Positions 35,918-44,776 are shown, counted from the first letter of the stretch. The stretch: DNA of 64,000 nt from Pararhizobium polonicum (GCF_001687365.1 NZ_LGLV01000005.1:124001-188000); one strand, 5' to 3'. Notes: a model not told the origin generated them from the sequence alone. Numbers and translations: made by a program.

Positions 35918-37582
35918 ATGAGCGAGCCACAGGACCTGCCCGAGCGCGAGAGCATGGACTTCGACGTTGTGATCGTCGGCGCCGGTCCTGCGGGTTTGGC
36001 TGCCGCCATCCGTCTGAAGCAGGTCAATCCGGAGCTTTCGGTGGTTGTTCTGGAAAAGGGTGCCGAGGTCGGTGCGCATATCCTGTCGGGTGCGGTGGTC
36101 GATCCGATCGGCATCGACCGGCTGTTGCCGGGCTGGCGTGAAGAGGAGGGGCATCCCTTCAGGACCGAGGTCAAGGACGACCAGTTCCTGCTGCTTGGTC
36201 CCGCCGGCTCGATCCGCCTGCCCAATTTCGCCATGCCGCCGCTGATGAGCAATCACGGCAACTATATCGTCTCGCTCGGCCTCGTCTGTCGGTGGCTTGC
36301 CGAAAAGGCCGAGGCGCTCGGCGTCGAGATCTATCCGGGCTTTGCCGCCACCGAAATGCTCTACAATGACGAGGGCGCCGTCGTCGGCGTTGCCACCGGC
36401 GACATGGGCGTCGAGAAGAACGGCGAGCCGGGCCCCAACTTTGCCCGCGGCATGGAGCTGCGCGGCAAGTATACGCTGATCGGCGAGGGTGTGCGCGGCT
36501 CGCTCGCCAAGCAGCTGATCGCCAAATTCGACCTGCAGAAGGATCGCGAGCCGCAGAAATTCGGCCTCGGCATCAAGGAACTCTGGCAGGTCAAGCCGGA
36601 GAACCACAAGCAGGGCCTCGTCCAGCATTCCTTCGGCTGGCCGCTCGGCATGAAGACCGGTGGCGGTTCCTTCCTCTATCATCTGGAAGACAATCTGGTC
36701 GCCGTCGGCTTCGTCGTCCATCTCAACTACAAGAACCCCTACCTCTATCCGTTCGAGGAATTCCAGCGCTTCAAGACGCATCCGGCGATCCGCGGCACCT
36801 TTGAAGGCGGCAAGCGGCTGACCTATGGCGCCCGTGCGATCACCGAGGGCGGCTGGCAGTCGGTGCCGAAGCTGTCCTTCCCCGGCGGTGCGCTGATCGG
36901 CTGTTCGGCCGGCTTCGTCAACCTGCCGCGCATCAAGGGCAGCCACAATGCGGTTCTGTCGGGCATCCTCTCGGCCGAAAAGATCGCCGATGCGATCGCG
37001 GCCGGCCGCGCCAATGATGAACCGGTGGAAATCGAGAACGGCTGGCGCGACAGCGCCATCGGCCAGGACCTGAAAAAGGTGCGCAACGTCAAGCCGCTGT
37101 GGTCGCGGTTCGGCACGGCGATTGGTGTCGCCTTGGGCGGTCTCGACATGTGGACCAACACGCTGTTCGGCCTCTCCGTCTTCGGCACGCTGAAACACGG
37201 CAAGACCGATGCGCAGTCGCTGGAGCCGGCCGCCAAACACAAGAAGATCGATTATCCGCGTCCGGACGGCGTGCTCACCTTCGATCGTCTCTCCTCGGTG
37301 TTCCTGTCGAACACCAATCATGAGGAAAACGAGCCGGTGCATCTGAAGGTCAAGGATATGGCGCTGCAGAAGTCGTCTGAGCACGACATCTATGCCGGTC
37401 CCTCGACCCGCTACTGTCCGGCCGGCGTCTACGAATGGGTGGAGAAGGACGGCGAGGACGTCTTCGTCATCAACGCCCAGAACTGTGTCCACTGCAAGAC
37501 CTGCGACATCAAGGACCCCAACCAGAACATCAACTGGGTGCCGCCACAGGGCGGCGAAGGGCCGGTTTATCCGAATATGTGA
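35918..37582 (+). CDS. etfQO: Electron transfer flavoprotein-ubiquinone oxidoreductase
   Basis: ATG 35918 follows GGAGACG and gives 554 residues. The N-terminal FAD-binding site is VVIVGAGPAGLAAAIRLKQ. A membrane-associated ubiquinone-binding region sits in the middle. The C-terminal 4Fe-4S motif CVHCKTCDIKDPNQNINWVP is preceded by CPAGVYEW, so all four ligating cysteines are present. The enzyme passes electrons from ETF, fed by acyl-CoA and related dehydrogenases, into the ubiquinone pool. The length matches the family. An upstream ATG at 35900 is possible but has no comparable ribosome-binding site. Confidence 0.95.
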   Translation: MSEPQDLPERESMDFDVVIVGAGPAGLAAAIRLKQVNPELSVVVLEKGAEVGAHILSGAVVDPIGIDRLLPGWREEEGHPFRTEVKDDQFLLLGPAGSIRLPNFAMPPLMSNHGNYIVSLGLVCRWLAEKAEALGVEIYPGFAATEMLYNDEGAVVGVATGDMGVEKNGEPGPNFARGMELRGKYTLIGEGVRGSLAKQLIAKFDLQKDREPQKFGLGIKELWQVKPENHKQGLVQHSFGWPLGMKTGGGSFLYHLEDNLVAVGFVVHLNYKNPYLYPFEEFQRFKTHPAIRGTFEGGKRLTYGARAITEGGWQSVPKLSFPGGALIGCSAGFVNLPRIKGSHNAVLSGILSAEKIADAIAAGRANDEPVEIENGWRDSAIGQDLKKVRNVKPLWSRFGTAIGVALGGLDMWTNTLFGLSVFGTLKHGKTDAQSLEPAAKHKKIDYPRPDGVLTFDRLSSVFLSNTNHEENEPVHLKVKDMALQKSSEHDIYAGPSTRYCPAGVYEWVEKDGEDVFVINAQNCVHCKTCDIKDPNQNINWVPPQGGEGPVYPNM

Positions 37583-38259
37583 TGGAGATGGGCAAAAGGC
37601 CGCTGCGTTATACGGCGTCGTTGCGATCGTTCTTGCTGAGCGGAGAATTGGGGCCGCTCAGCCTCGGTCTCACCATGCTGGAAATTTCCGCACTTCTCGG
37701 ACCGCCTGACTGGTGGGTCACCGACGCATATGATGAACCGGTGCCACTGTATTGGGGATACTCCCGTCATCTGGAGATCGGGTTTGCGCCTGAGCCGCCT
37801 TACCGGCTGCAAAGCTTAAAACTGCGTAATTTGCCACCACAGGACAAGAAGTTTGTCGGGGTTTGCCGGACGTTGCGCGTGGCCGGCGACTGCCTGCACG
37901 AAGATATGACGCCAGCTCAAGTGCTGCGAAAGCAGGTATGGAACTGCGACGACGTAACTGTCGGCGTGTGCCAAAGCTGGAACCCAGTCATCGACATATG
38001 CACTCCTTCGGTCAGGTTAGTCTGGTCCATGGACAGCGAAGATGAGCGGTCTTTCGAGGCACTTTCGGGTTTGTCCGATGCTCAGAAAATTGCCGTGCGT
38101 GAGCAGCTGTCGACGGGTTTCTTTGGGGTCTATTCCCTTGCCCGCCCCAAAGAAGATCGCGTGCCTCAAGAGGCTTGGGAGGATTTCACGCCTGCCGAGT
38201 TCCTGGCGTTGATTGACGAAGGGGATTACGATCCGCGAATAGCGGGTGTAATCAAATAA
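37582..38259 (+). CDS. Uncharacterised protein translationally coupled to etfQO
   Basis: ATG 37582 shares one base with the etfQO stop (TGATG), giving 225 residues starting MEMGKRPLRYTASLRSFLLS. The first third contains LGLTMLEISALLGPPDWW followed by LYWGYSRHLEIGF, a pattern familiar from small uncharacterised single-domain proteins, some of them immunity-like. The C-terminal part ends FTPAEFLALIDEGDYDPRIA. No signal, membrane helix or catalytic motif is visible. Its codon use appears less GC-biased than etfQO, which suggests later arrival. No function is assigned. Confidence 0.65.
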   Translation: MEMGKRPLRYTASLRSFLLSGELGPLSLGLTMLEISALLGPPDWWVTDAYDEPVPLYWGYSRHLEIGFAPEPPYRLQSLKLRNLPPQDKKFVGVCRTLRVAGDCLHEDMTPAQVLRKQVWNCDDVTVGVCQSWNPVIDICTPSVRLVWSMDSEDERSFEALSGLSDAQKIAVREQLSTGFFGVYSLARPKEDRVPQEAWEDFTPAEFLALIDEGDYDPRIAGVIK

Positions 38260-38387
38260 TCGACAAATGGTTTGAGCGTCATACTCAAACAGGCACTTGT
38301 TGACCAATCAGGTCCGCAACCTTAACCGGCTATTAACCATGTTTTCCTTAATTTCGGTTGCATCAACCCGATGTTAAGGAACCGCTT

Positions 38388-39005
38388 ATGTCGCTCTCCC
38401 GCCGTGGCCTGCTTCTCGGGCTGTCTGCTCTTCTTGCCGGCTGCTCGACCAATGGCCCGAACCATGCGGCCAACTATGCATCGCTGCCGGACGAGAAGTT
38501 TCCGCTGCCTGCCATGCCGCTTGAAAAGATCAAGCCGGAACTGCGGCGGCAGGAGGTGGCCTATGCGACGCCATATGATGCGGGCACCATCGTCGTCGAT
38601 ACGCCGGCGCGGCGGCTTTACCATGTTCTGGGTGAAGGACGGGCCATGCGCTACGGCATCGGCGTCGGCCGCAACGGTTATGCGCTGGCAGGCTCGGCCT
38701 ATATCGGCCGCAAGGCGGAATGGCCGTCATGGACGCCGACGGACAACATGATCCGCCGCGATCCGGACCGGAACCTCAAATATGCCGGCGGCGTTCCCGG
38801 CGGGCCGAACAACCCGCTCGGTGCGAGAGCCATCTATCTCTATCAGAACGGCAACGACACGATGTTCCGCATCCACGGCACCACGCAGCCCTGGTCGATC
38901 GGACAGGCGATGTCGAGCGGCTGTGTCCGCATGCTCAATCACGATGTCGTCCACCTGTTCGAGCGCGCCACCGTCGGCGGCCGCGTCGTCGTGCTGCAGG
39001 CCTGA
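38388..39005 (+). CDS. L,D-transpeptidase lipoprotein (YkuD domain)
   Basis: The 205-residue protein has a lipoprotein signal with lipobox LLAGC (Cys19) and a YkuD domain beginning TIVVDTPARRLYHVLGEGRA. The active site is present as His163 (FRIHGTTQPWSIG) and Cys179 (SSGCVRMLN). These enzymes form 3-3 cross-links or attach proteins to peptidoglycan in the periplasm. Rhizobiales carry many paralogues and rely on them at the growing pole. ATG 38388 is chosen because the export signal starts there; the frame opens upstream at 38358. Confidence 0.93.
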   Translation: MSLSRRGLLLGLSALLAGCSTNGPNHAANYASLPDEKFPLPAMPLEKIKPELRRQEVAYATPYDAGTIVVDTPARRLYHVLGEGRAMRYGIGVGRNGYALAGSAYIGRKAEWPSWTPTDNMIRRDPDRNLKYAGGVPGGPNNPLGARAIYLYQNGNDTMFRIHGTTQPWSIGQAMSSGCVRMLNHDVVHLFERATVGGRVVVLQA

Positions 39006-39095
39006 TCGCCGCCCGATACCACCGGAACCGGGTTGACGAAAAGCACCCGCCGGAGGCTGTCCGGCAGGTGCTCGCTCGTGTCCGTGCTGGCAATG

Positions 39096-39542
39096 CTACG
39101 CGTTGATTTCCGCAAGGCCGGCGCGGGTGGCAGGGACGGGGGCACGTTCAGGTGCCGATTTCCACGCGACCACCATCAGGCCGCCGATCACCGTGATGTG
39201 CTCCATGACGACATAGAATTCGAGTGTCTTGATCGGCTCCTGCATGGTCCAGAACGTGTGGGCGATCGGGATGGTGAGCAGGGTGAAGACGGCAAGGGCG
39301 CCGGCACCAAGCCAGGTCCAGCGATTGGCGATGACGAGGGCCGAGCCGCCGAGCTGTGTGATGATCACGGCGATATTGAACAGCGGAGCCGGTTCGAGCC
39401 CGAAATGCGCCATCTCGGCTGCGCCGGCATTGAAGTCGATCAGCTTGGCAAGACCGCTTGCCCAGAACATGTAGGTGAAAACGGTGCGGGCAAAATAGCC
39501 GAACGCGCGGGAACTGATAAGGGAATCGATAAAGGAAGGCAT
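39096..39542 (-). CDS. DoxX-family membrane protein
   Basis: ATG 39542 gives 148 residues starting MPSFIDSLISSRAFGYFART behind a GAGA-rich ribosome-binding site. Four membrane helices are apparent, with the DoxX-like first part ARTVFTYMFWASGLAKLIDF and MAHFGLEPAPLFNIAVIITQ. DoxX proteins are small integral membrane proteins linked to oxidative stress or quinone-related redox steps in other bacteria. Upstream on the same strand, across a highly structured gap, is a medium-chain reductase gene, so a shared redox theme is possible. Confidence 0.88.
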   Translation of the reverse strand: MPSFIDSLISSRAFGYFARTVFTYMFWASGLAKLIDFNAGAAEMAHFGLEPAPLFNIAVIITQLGGSALVIANRWTWLGAGALAVFTLLTIPIAHTFWTMQEPIKTLEFYVVMEHITVIGGLMVVAWKSAPERAPVPATRAGLAEINA

Positions 39543-39570
39543 TTTTCTCTCCGGTGGCAGGTGATGAAAC

Positions 39571-39713
39571 TGCCCCGGGAACCGGTCCCTGTTGCGGGGT
39601 CTGGGCCGGTTCCCGGGGCAGCGCAGCAACACCGGTTTGGGAGATTGGGTTCGATGTGCCGCGCCGTCTCCTGTTTATGGGGAGCGCAGACGGCGGGAGG
39701 TTCCCGGGGGAAC
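39571..39713 (-). repeat. Cluster of strong inverted repeats between the reductase and doxX
   Basis: Three hairpins lie in this 206-base gap. The first has 15-base perfect arms, TGCCCCGGGAACCGG (39571-39585) and CCGGTTCCCGGGGCA (39606-39620). The second has arms GCCGTCT (39663-39669) and AGACGGC (39688-39694). The third is GTTCCC-GG-GGGAAC (39700-39713). The TTCCCGGGG core recurs between the first and third. No T-run follows, so simple intrinsic termination is not obvious. A transcript from the reductase gene into doxX would be strongly folded here. Confidence 0.7.
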
Positions 39714-39748
39714 TGCACAAAAGCCTCGTTTTGCCGGGGCCGGACGCT

Positions 39749-40762
39749 TCAGAAACCGGCGAGCACCAGCTTGCCTCTGGTCCGGCCGGTTTCGATCAAT
39801 GCATGCGCCTTTTTCAGGTTTTCCGCGTTGATCGCCCCCAGCGTCTCCGTCAGCGTCGAGCGGATCTTGCCGGTATCGACCAGCCGGGCGACCTCGTTGA
39901 GAATCCGGTTCTGCTCCTCCATGTCCTTCGTCTTGAACAGCGAGCGGGTGAACATCAGCTCCCAGTGAACGGAAACGGCCTTGCGCTTGAACGGCACGAC
40001 ATCCAGCATCTTCGGATCGTCGATCAGCCCGAATCGGCCCTGCGGTGCGATCAGCTGGATGATGTCCTCCAGGTGGTCGGTGGTGTTGGTGGTCGAAAAG
40101 ACGAAGGCCGGCGCGCCGAGCGCCAGCTGGTCGATCTGGTGGGCCAGCGGCTTTGAATGGTCGAGCACATGATGGGCGCCGAGATCATAGGCCCATTTCT
40201 GTGTCTCGGGGCGCGATGCGGTGGCGATCACGGTGAGGTTGGTCAGGGCCCGCGCCAGCTGGATGGCGATCGAACCGACGCCGCCGGCACCGCCGATGAT
40301 CAGGATCGCATTGGAGGCGCCGGGCACCGGATCGTTGACCTTCAGCCGGTCGAACAGTGCTTCCCAGGCCGTGAGCGAGGTCAGCGGCAGGGCGGCGGCG
40401 GCCGGAAAGTCCAGCGTTTTCGGCTTCTTGCCGACGATGCGTTCATCGACCAGATGGAATTCCGCATTCGAGCCTGGCCGGTCGATGGCACCGGCATAAA
40501 AGACCGCGTCACCCGGCTGGAACAGTTTCACACCCGGGCCGACCGCCTTGACGATCCCGGCCGCGTCCCAGCCGAGCACCTTCAGCTGGTCGGGTTCCGG
40601 CTTGGCGTTGGCGCGGACTTTGGTGTCCACCGGGTTGACCGAGACGGCCTTGATTTCGACCAGCAGATCCCGGCCTTCCGGCACGGGGACGGGCAGCTCC
40701 ACATCGAGCAGCGAGGTTTCGGCTGTGATGGCCTGGGGGATCTTGTAGGCGATAGCGCGCAT
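39749..40762 (-). CDS. Medium-chain NADPH:quinone reductase-like protein (zinc-binding alcohol dehydrogenase family)
   Basis: From ATG 40762 the protein has 337 residues. It has a GroES-like N-terminal domain (MRAIAYKIPQAI; VLGWDAAGIVKAVGPGVKLF) and a Rossmann domain with AILIIGGAGGVGSIAIQLAR near residue 155. The ATASRPETQKWAYDLGAHHV stretch favours NADPH binding. Structural zinc cysteines are absent, as in quinone oxidoreductases of the ZADH group. The gene is divergent from an HxlR regulator, a usual pairing in which electrophile stress induces the reductase. Confidence 0.9.
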   Translation of the reverse strand: MRAIAYKIPQAITAETSLLDVELPVPVPEGRDLLVEIKAVSVNPVDTKVRANAKPEPDQLKVLGWDAAGIVKAVGPGVKLFQPGDAVFYAGAIDRPGSNAEFHLVDERIVGKKPKTLDFPAAAALPLTSLTAWEALFDRLKVNDPVPGASNAILIIGGAGGVGSIAIQLARALTNLTVIATASRPETQKWAYDLGAHHVLDHSKPLAHQIDQLALGAPAFVFSTTNTTDHLEDIIQLIAPQGRFGLIDDPKMLDVVPFKRKAVSVHWELMFTRSLFKTKDMEEQNRILNEVARLVDTGKIRSTLTETLGAINAENLKKAHALIETGRTRGKLVLAGF

Positions 40763-40833
40763 GGCAGGCTCCTTCATGTTTGAACAGAAGCTAGATGCGC
40801 ATTATGTTCCGAAGGCGCAAGAATGCACAGGAA

Positions 40834-40848
40834 GTGTACAGAGTACAC
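40834..40848. promoter_or_regulatory. Candidate HxlR operator
   Basis: The 15-base perfect inverted repeat GTGTAC-AGA-GTACAC lies between the divergent reductase and hxlR genes, 15 bases before the hxlR start. GTAC-bearing palindromes are typical of redox-sensing HxlR/DUF24 regulators. Position suggests autoregulation together with repression of the reductase. Confidence 0.6.
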
Positions 40849-40863
40849 AAAAGGATACCGTGA

Positions 40864-41211
40864 ATGCCGCGTGTTCGCCACAAGCTGCTGACCTGTTCTC
40901 CCGGCTGCCCGGTCGAGGGCGTGCTTCACCTGATCGACGGCAAGTGGAAGGGTGTGATCCTCTATCATCTGCTGGACGGCACGATGCGCTTCAACGAAAT
41001 CGGTCGCCGCCTGACGACGATCACCCAGCGGATGCTAACGAAGCAGCTGCGCGAGCTGGAGGCTGACGGACTGATCGAGCGAACGGTTTTTGCCGTGGTG
41101 CCGCCAAGGGTCGACTATTGCCTGACGCCGCGCGGCCGCAGCCTTGAACCCGTCATCATGGCGATGAAGCGCTGGGGCGACGAGCATATCCTGCCGCAGG
41201 CGGCCGAGTAG
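40864..41211 (+). CDS. HxlR-family transcriptional regulator
   Basis: The 115-residue winged-helix protein shows the HxlR pattern: CSPGCPVEGVLHLIDGKWKG, RFNEIGRRLTTITQRMLTKQ, LRELEADGLIERTVF and a C-terminal helix. Two N-terminal cysteines (Cys11 and Cys15) flank a Pro-Gly; members of this family often sense quinones or aldehydes through such a cysteine. It is divergent from the reductase, with a perfect operator-like repeat between them. Its target is therefore probably that gene and itself. Confidence 0.9.
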   Translation: MPRVRHKLLTCSPGCPVEGVLHLIDGKWKGVILYHLLDGTMRFNEIGRRLTTITQRMLTKQLRELEADGLIERTVFAVVPPRVDYCLTPRGRSLEPVIMAMKRWGDEHILPQAAE

Positions 41212-41331
41212 CCGGTCTGCCCGCGCCGATTTCCCGGCCGCGAATATGAAACATTCGTTATTTTACCAAGACCTGCTGAAAACCGGTCCGTGCCGCTCCA
41301 TATGTCCCCAGACAAGCGGCAAGGAGCACGA

Positions 41332-42228
41332 ATGAAAATCAAGGCCATATTCAATCGCGACGGCGGAACGTTCCGCACGACCGATATGGAGGCCTATGGC
41401 AGAAAGGCCGAAGAGGTCTTTCACGCTGCCGGGCATGACATCGAAATTGCGGTCGCGTCCGGAGACGGGTTGGCCGAGCTCCTCGAGAAGACGGCCCGCC
41501 GCGACGATCTGGATGCGATGCTGGCCGGCGGCGGCGACGGAACGATCTCGGCGGCGGCGGCTGTCGCCTGGAAGAATGGCATGCCGCTCGGCGTGGTTCC
41601 GGCCGGAACGATGAATCTGTTTGCCCGGTCGTTGAAATTGCCGCTGGACATCTGGAAGGTGCTGGATGTGCTGGCTGACGGCCGCATCGTTGAGGCCGAT
41701 ATCGGCAGCGCCGATGGCCGGGCGTTCGTCCACCAGTTTTCCATGGGGCTGCACGCCCGCATGGTGCGCTATCGCGAATCCTTCAGCTTTGCCTCACGGC
41801 TGGGAAAAATGCGCGCCAGCACGCGTGCGGCGCTGGGGGTGATGTTCAATCCACCGGAATTCGAGATCGAGTTCGAGGTGGACGGCGTGCGCGAAAAGCG
41901 CAGCGTGTCGGCCATCTCGGTGTCCAACAATCATTTCGGTCCCAACGCGCTGATGTATGCCGATGACGTGACCGGCGGGCATCTGGGTTTCTATACAGCG
42001 CCGCCCTTGAAGCCGTCCGGCGTCGCCAAGCTGACATTCGACATCATGCGCGGCAAGTTCCGCGAAAGTGCGCTGATCACCGAAATGAGCGTGTCGACCG
42101 TGAACCTGCATTTCCCGAAGGCGCGTCACAACACCAACTGCGTCATCGACGGCGAACTGCTGCCGGTTGGCCGCGACGTCGCTCTGCGCGTGCATCCGGG
42201 CGAACTGAAGCTTCTTGTCGGCACGTGA
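41332..42228 (+). CDS. Diacylglycerol/lipid kinase family protein
   Basis: An AAGGAG ribosome-binding site precedes ATG 41332, giving 298 residues. The catalytic nucleotide-binding loop is AMLAGGGDGTISAAAAVAWK near residue 63, followed by LGVVPAGTMNLFARSLKLPL. The second lobe includes SVSNNHFGPNALMYADD and CVIDGELLPVG near the end. This is the DAGKc fold of YegS/DgkB-type lipid kinases. Substrate could be diacylglycerol or another lipid; it is not decided by sequence. Confidence 0.9.
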   Translation: MKIKAIFNRDGGTFRTTDMEAYGRKAEEVFHAAGHDIEIAVASGDGLAELLEKTARRDDLDAMLAGGGDGTISAAAAVAWKNGMPLGVVPAGTMNLFARSLKLPLDIWKVLDVLADGRIVEADIGSADGRAFVHQFSMGLHARMVRYRESFSFASRLGKMRASTRAALGVMFNPPEFEIEFEVDGVREKRSVSAISVSNNHFGPNALMYADDVTGGHLGFYTAPPLKPSGVAKLTFDIMRGKFRESALITEMSVSTVNLHFPKARHNTNCVIDGELLPVGRDVALRVHPGELKLLVGT

Positions 42229-42246
42229 CCGGGCAGGCGGTAGGCT

Positions 42247-43764
42247 TCAGTTACCTTTCTGCGGCAGCCAGAGATAGCCGAAGCCGTAGCGGTCGGCCTC
42301 CTTGCCGAGGTAATAGGACGGTGCCGCGTAGAGCGGCTTGATCTCTTCGCTCGCCACGCCGCCTTCGCGCAGCTTCTGTGCGAGGCTTTCGGGAAACGCC
42401 GGCTCCAACGCGCCGTTGCTGCGCCAGATCACCAGAACCGGCCCGGCCGACCTCCAGTCCGCGGCCAGCGGCGTTGGCGGGTCGGAGGGCATGATGACAG
42501 GGGTATGCGGCAGCTGCAGCCGTGCATTGCCGGCAAGATTGGTGTCCTCGGTAATCAGCAGCGCAGGCTGAACGGAGCGGTTGTTGGTGATCTCGCTGAT
42601 GAAGGCGTCATAGGGAATATTGAGTTTGTTGTAGGTTCCAAGCATCTGCGATGTCACGACCCGCGCGGACACGCCGATAAGCACCGCGACGATCATGATG
42701 AACAGCGGGATGGCGAAGCGCTTCAGCCTGCCTGTCATCTCGATGCCGGCCGCATCGATCTTCAGACAGAGGTAGATTGGCCACAGCACAAGGAACAGCG
42801 CCAGCCATTTCTCGCGGATATTGGTGGCGCCGAGGCCGAGAACGATCAGCAGTACGGCAAGCACGCACAGAACGATCATCCGTCCGGTGATCCGGGTCCA
42901 TTGGCTTTCGGCGCGACAGATGCGCTTGATGTCGAAGGGAAAAACCACGGCAAAGAACACGAGCGGCAGGACGCTGCCGCTGATGAAGGCCGAAAGCAGC
43001 GAGAAGGTTCCCTGGAACGCCTGGGTCAGCCGTCCGCCGGACATCCCCTCCTTCATTTCCTTGATCGTGCCGGCGGAAGCCCATGCCAGGTTGTGGACAA
43101 TCCAGTAGGCGTGCGGCAGGACGATCGCGCCGGCGACGGTAAGCGACAGGAGGATCCGCCAGTCGAAGATGCGCTGGCGCAAATCCCGCTCCGGCAGGAC
43201 GGCAAGGATCGCGGCGACCGGCACAAGCGCGAAATTGTATTTGGAAATCAATCCTATGCCGACCGCAATCCCGGTCACGAGATAGGAAAAGGCACTCGGA
43301 CTGCGCATCGTCCTGAAGAAGCCGTAGAGAAACAGCGACACGGCAAACAGGGCGGAGACCGTGTGCGAGAGGTCCCGTTGCGCCAGCAGAAAGACCGGCG
43401 GCAGGGTGAGCACGCCGAGCATGGCCATCGTTGCCAGGGACCGGTCCTTGATGACGATCCTGGCGGCGAGGCCGTAAAACAGGCAACAGAGGAAAAGCTG
43501 TACGTGCTTGACAGCCGTCAGCGCCGTCAGCGAAAGACCGAACGTCTCCACCACCGCATATTGCAGCCAGTTGTAGAAGGGCGGCTGGCGGCCGTATCCC
43601 AGCGCCAGAAACTGCGAGACGAAGGCCTGTTCGCCCTCGTCGATTTCGAGCGACGATGAGACGAACACCCGAATGGCCACACACAGGATAAAATAGGCGG
43701 CGACCGCGTAGATCATCGCGTCATAGATTATCGGGTCGGCGCGGCGGGAAGCGACGTTAGGCAT
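42247..43764 (-). CDS. GT39/ArnT-like membrane glycosyltransferase
   Basis: The 505-residue protein has about eleven membrane helices and the first periplasmic-loop acidic motif typical of GT-C enzymes (SSSLEIDEGEQAFVSQF, with Asp-Glu following helix 1). The short C-terminal periplasmic domain includes LLITEDTNLAGNARLQL. Such enzymes transfer a sugar from a polyprenyl-phosphate donor to lipid A or another envelope acceptor. The next gene upstream makes a likely donor synthase (GT2) and overlaps it by eight bases. In Rhizobium, RgtA-D-type galacturonosyltransferases share this layout, but the sugar is not proven here. Confidence 0.85.
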   Translation of the reverse strand: MPNVASRRADPIIYDAMIYAVAAYFILCVAIRVFVSSSLEIDEGEQAFVSQFLALGYGRQPPFYNWLQYAVVETFGLSLTALTAVKHVQLFLCCLFYGLAARIVIKDRSLATMAMLGVLTLPPVFLLAQRDLSHTVSALFAVSLFLYGFFRTMRSPSAFSYLVTGIAVGIGLISKYNFALVPVAAILAVLPERDLRQRIFDWRILLSLTVAGAIVLPHAYWIVHNLAWASAGTIKEMKEGMSGGRLTQAFQGTFSLLSAFISGSVLPLVFFAVVFPFDIKRICRAESQWTRITGRMIVLCVLAVLLIVLGLGATNIREKWLALFLVLWPIYLCLKIDAAGIEMTGRLKRFAIPLFIMIVAVLIGVSARVVTSQMLGTYNKLNIPYDAFISEITNNRSVQPALLITEDTNLAGNARLQLPHTPVIMPSDPPTPLAADWRSAGPVLVIWRSNGALEPAFPESLAQKLREGGVASEEIKPLYAAPSYYLGKEADRYGFGYLWLPQKGN

Positions 43765-44776
43765 CGGATCCTTCCCGATCGAAGACCTTGCGCACGATAT
43801 AGGGCGGGGTGTCGTTCTCGCCCGAATAGAGGCGTGCCATCATCTCGGAGAGAATGCCGGTGGTGATCAGCTGCACCGAAGAGAGGAACAGCATGACCCC
43901 GACGATCAGCATCGGCCTTGTGCCGATATCGTTGCCGAGCACGAACTTGTCGATGAACAGGTAGAACAGGATCAGAGCGCTGAGGCCGCCGGCCGCCAGC
44001 CCGATCGAGCCGAAGAAATGCCCCGGCCGCGCCTTGTAGCGCATGAAGAACAGCACCGAGAGCAGATCGAGGATCACCCGGAAGGTGCGTGAAATGCCGT
44101 ATTTCGAGGTTCCATGCTGACGCGCATGGTGGGTGACCGGCATTTCGCCGATACGGCTGCTTGGCACGACACCTGCGACCCAGGCCGGAATGAAGCGGTG
44201 CATCTCGCCCATCAGCTTGACCTGCTTGATGATCGAGGCCTGATAGACTTTCAGACTGCACCCATAATCGTGCAGCTTCACGCCGGTGATCTTGCCGATC
44301 AGATAATTGGCGCACCAGGACGGGATCTTGCGCAGGAACAGCCCGTCCTGCCGGTTCTTGCGCCAGCCGACAAGAAGATCGAGCTCGCGTTCCTCGATCG
44401 CGGTCACCATCGCCGGGATGTCACGCGGATCGTTCTGCAGGTCGCCGTCGAGCGTGGCGATCAGCCGGCCGGCAGCGATGTCGATACCAGCCTGCATGGC
44501 GGCGGTCTGGCCGAAATTGCGCTGCAGCTCGACGATTTTCAGCCGCAGGTCGCCAATGGCAAGTTCCTTGCGCGCATTGACCAGCGTCGCGTCGGTGCTT
44601 CCGTCATTGACGAGGATGAGTTCCCAGGGCTTGCCGAAATCCGCCATGGCTTCGCGGATGCGCGTGACCAGCGGGCGCACGCTCTCCTCTTCATTGTAGA
44701 TCGGCACGACCACGGACAATTCGATGGACACGGCGGTGCCGGTCTCTGCCCTGTTTGCTTCCAAGATGGGATCCAC
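43757..44776 (-). CDS. GT2 polyprenyl-phosphate glycosyltransferase (DPM1/ArnC-like)
   Basis: GTG 44776 gives 339 residues; the GT-A domain begins ELSVVVPIYNEEESVRPLVT. Motifs are LVNDGSTD, the metal-binding ATLDGDLQNDPRDIP and GWRKNRQD. Two C-terminal membrane helices (about 243-263 and 278-300) anchor it, followed by LYSGENDTPPYIVRKVF. This is the DPM1/ArnC/RgtE type, loading a sugar on a polyprenyl carrier at the cytoplasmic face. It overlaps the GT39 gene, so the pair probably supplies and uses one donor. The N-terminus is uncertain because the frame runs further upstream to 44965 without a good start. Confidence 0.85.
   Translation of the reverse strand: MDPILEANRAETGTAVSIELSVVVPIYNEEESVRPLVTRIREAMADFGKPWELILVNDGSTDATLVNARKELAIGDLRLKIVELQRNFGQTAAMQAGIDIAAGRLIATLDGDLQNDPRDIPAMVTAIEERELDLLVGWRKNRQDGLFLRKIPSWCANYLIGKITGVKLHDYGCSLKVYQASIIKQVKLMGEMHRFIPAWVAGVVPSSRIGEMPVTHHARQHGTSKYGISRTFRVILDLLSVLFFMRYKARPGHFFGSIGLAAGGLSALILFYLFIDKFVLGNDIGTRPMLIVGVMLFLSSVQLITTGILSEMMARLYSGENDTPPYIVRKVFDREGSDA

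Noticed and set aside
35861..37492. 543-codon minus-strand frame opposite etfQO
   Set aside because: It is the complement of a strongly conserved enzyme; there is no ribosome-binding site and no domain.
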